Positions 62,797 through 64,000 of a stretch of DNA of 64,000 bases are shown in pieces (position 1 is the stretch's first letter; every line of letters begins with the position of its first letter). A model generated the notes under the pieces. The model saw only the letters and a program-made list of their open reading frames with translations. It was not told where the DNA came from and made no database searches. A program made the position numbers and the translations under genes. Source of the stretch: Telmatospirillum sp. J64-1 (GTDB taxonomy: Bacteria > Pseudomonadota > Alphaproteobacteria > Rhodospirillales > Magnetospirillaceae); the NCBI RefSeq assembly GCF_006980715.1, contig NZ_SBHN01000014.1, positions 62,001 through 126,000 of the forward strand, read 5' to 3'.

Positions 62797-63414
62797 TCAG
62801 AATTCCACGCCGGGCTGCGCCTTGATACCGGCGCGGAAGGGATGCTTCACCAGGGTCATCTCGGTCACCAGGTCGGCTTGCTCGATCAGTTCTTCCTTGG
62901 CATTGCGGCCGGTGACGACGACATGCTGCCCCTCCGGCCGCGCCGCCAGGGCCTGGAGCACCAGATCCGGCGGCAGGTAATCGTAGCGCAACACGATATT
63001 GAGTTCATCCAGAATGACCATGCGATAGGTGGGATCGGCCAGCATCCGCGCCGCCTCGTCCCAGGCGCGCTTCGCAGCTGCGATGTCGCGCTCGCGGTCC
63101 TGGGTTTCCCAGGTGAAGCCCTCGCCCATGGCCTTGAACTCGACCAGTTCGCCGAAGCTTTCCAGCACGCGCCGTTCGGCGGTGTCCCAGGCGCCCTTGA
63201 TGAACTGCACCACGCCAACCTTCATGCCGTGCCCGACGCAGCGGATCGCCATGCCGAAGGCCGCCGAGGATTTGCCCTTGCCCGGCCCGGTATGAACGAT
63301 CAGCAATCCCTTCTGGTCGCTCTTGTTCGCCATCATGCGATCGCGTGCGGCCTTCTTCTTGGCCATCTTCTCGCGATGGCGCTCGTTGGGATCTTCGGTC
63401 GTCTCGTCGGTCAT
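62797..63414 (-). CDS. cobO: Corrinoid adenosyltransferase (CobO/CobA)
   Basis: CobO attaches the 5'-deoxyadenosyl group to cobalt(I) corrinoids. The 205-residue product has a basic N-terminal helix (EKMAKKKAARDRMMANK), the P-loop TGPGKGKSSAAFGMAIRC near 43-60, VVQFIKGAWDTAERR, and the C-terminal VVTGRNAKEELIEQADLVTE and EMTLVKHPFRAGIKAQPG. ATG 63414 is used. It is followed by the SYLF gene and cobQ on the same strand. Confidence 0.96.
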   Translation of the reverse strand: MTDETTEDPNERHREKMAKKKAARDRMMANKSDQKGLLIVHTGPGKGKSSAAFGMAIRCVGHGMKVGVVQFIKGAWDTAERRVLESFGELVEFKAMGEGFTWETQDRERDIAAAKRAWDEAARMLADPTYRMVILDELNIVLRYDYLPPDLVLQALAARPEGQHVVVTGRNAKEELIEQADLVTEMTLVKHPFRAGIKAQPGVEF

Positions 63415-63425
63415 GGAAAGCTCCT

Positions 63426-63692
63426 TCAGGCGGGGCGGCGGGGGAGGGCGTGTCCGGTCAGGCGGGAATACAGGACCCCCGGGTCGAGATCGGCGCCGCC
63501 AGGCCAGCAGACGGTGCCAAGATCGGTGCTCACGCTTGCCTGGGCAAAGACCTCTGGCTCCTTCAAGGGGGCGAACACGCCTTCGAAGGGCACAAGATCG
63601 GCCACATCGACAAGACCTTCAACACCATCTTCGAAGCGGATATGCAGGCTTGTCCCTTCCAGGACTTCCACCGAGACGACATCCTTCAGCAT
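63426..63692 (-). CDS. DUF2442 protein
   Basis: The 88-residue protein matches DUF2442: MLKDVVSVEVLEGTSLHIRF at the start, then EDGVEGLVDVADLV, FAPLKEPEVFAQASVSTDLG and VCWPGGADLDPGVLY. It starts three bases after the DUF4160 stop on the same strand. The family often forms two-gene units with DUF4160; a DNA- or partner-binding role of the small beta-rich fold has been suggested but not shown. It lies 11 bases upstream of cobO on the same strand. Confidence 0.88.
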   Translation of the reverse strand: MLKDVVSVEVLEGTSLHIRFEDGVEGLVDVADLVPFEGVFAPLKEPEVFAQASVSTDLGTVCWPGGADLDPGVLYSRLTGHALPRRPA

Positions 63693-63695
63693 GGT

Positions 63696-63956
63696 CTACT
63701 CCAACGGCCGGATGGGTTTCAGGGGCTGCTGGCGCACGGCCAGGGTCCAGTCTTCCCGTAATTCCTCGCGGTGCAGGGCCGCCCATTCCATGACCAGCCC
63801 CAAGGCACGCGGAGACAGATTTCCTTCCATCAAGGCCAGCGTTTCAATTTCGATGATGGCTTTCTGGCCGCCATAACGCACGTGAAAGTGCGGTGGGGCA
63901 TGATCATTATAATACATGGCAATGATTATGCCGAAAAAACGGCTGATTTCAGGCAT
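63696..63956 (-). CDS. DUF4160 protein
   Basis: The 86-residue product matches DUF4160. Its MPEISRFFGIIIAMYYNDHA start, HAPPHFHVRYGGQKAIIEIE (about 19-38) and LSPRALGLVMEWAALHREEL are the family's most conserved parts. The histidine pair in PPHFHV may bind metal. I chose ATG 63956 with GGAGAAAG upstream; reading further adds 11 residues. It is immediately followed by DUF2442, the usual partner. Codon composition is less extremely GC-rich than neighbouring genes, which may reflect transfer. Confidence 0.88.
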   Translation of the reverse strand: MPEISRFFGIIIAMYYNDHAPPHFHVRYGGQKAIIEIETLALMEGNLSPRALGLVMEWAALHREELREDWTLAVRQQPLKPIRPLE

Positions 63957-64000
63957 CTGGCTTTCTCCGCAGTTCGGCCAGCACATCATGCACGTTGTTG

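Overview
This window looks like the origin-proximal part of the chromosome of a GC-rich alphaproteobacterium, most probably a member of the Rhodospirillales close to Magnetospirillum. The evidence is the hemE / DUF299 kinase-phosphatase pair flanking a cluster of DnaA boxes, the mnmE-mnmG-rsmG-parA-parB block with parS palindromes, the divergent hemE-hemH-hemJ-rho unit, and an all-housekeeping gene content. I see no prophage, insertion sequence, CRISPR array, rRNA or tRNA. The exact species is inference.

Layout. 1-6.4 kb: end of murJ, trpS, a TauE/SafE-type permease with its TIGR02186-type partner and a universal stress protein, an Nfu-type Fe-S carrier, a Bax-like glucosaminidase and a nitroreductase. 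6.4-10.9 kb (minus strand): AmpG-like permease, typA, a PfkB-family adenosine kinase. 11-12.8 kb: EI24-family membrane protein, bactofilin, small lipoprotein. 13.1-16.8 kb (minus): ppsR-type regulator, maf, aroE, coaE, dnaQ, all pointing away from the origin. 16.85-17.29 kb: candidate oriC. 17.3-21.3 kb (plus): hemE, hemH, hemJ, rho. 21.5-26.6 kb: DUF3775 protein, quinone oxidoreductase, ogt, a YyaL-type thioredoxin-domain protein, DUF6489 protein and a 2Fe-2S ferredoxin. 26.6-32.4 kb: mnmE, mnmG, rsmG, parA, parB with three parS sites. 32.5-37.4 kb (minus): DUF3576 lipoprotein, leuS, lptE, holA. 37.6-43 kb: two outer-membrane channel/barrel proteins, a ThiE/TenI-type protein, YggS, an L,D-transpeptidase and an unrecognised protein. 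43.2-48.6 kb: ribA, an orphan OmpR-type regulator, cobM, a small secreted protein with an ECF sigma / anti-sigma pair, and an acetyltransferase. 48.6-63.4 kb: the cobalamin region. 63.4-64 kb: a DUF4160/DUF2442 pair.

How the genes work together. The centre combines replication start (oriC), chromosome segregation (ParABS) and tRNA/rRNA modification (MnmE, MnmG, RsmG). Haem synthesis is present from uroporphyrinogen III onward as HemE, HemJ and HemH; coproporphyrinogen oxidase is not in the window. The cobalamin genes are of the oxygen-independent type: CbiX cobaltochelatase, CbiC (CobH), CbiET (CobL), CbiL (CobI), a CbiG-CbiH (CobJ) fusion, CbiF (CobM), CbiB, CobQ (CbiP) and CobO. CbiD, CbiJ/CobK, CbiA and the nucleotide-loop genes are not in the window, so the pathway must continue elsewhere. 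The tight 4-bp overlaps of cobH-cobL-cobI-cobJ indicate one operon.

Intergenic DNA is rich in palindromic repeats of at least four families. Two of them keep their hairpins although the stem sequences differ between copies, and one element is nested inside another. The strongest findings are the origin, with an excess of GANTC sites, and the three parS palindromes. Candidates for little-described biology are the sigma / anti-sigma / secreted-protein operon, the DUF4160-DUF2442 pair, and the compensating palindrome families.
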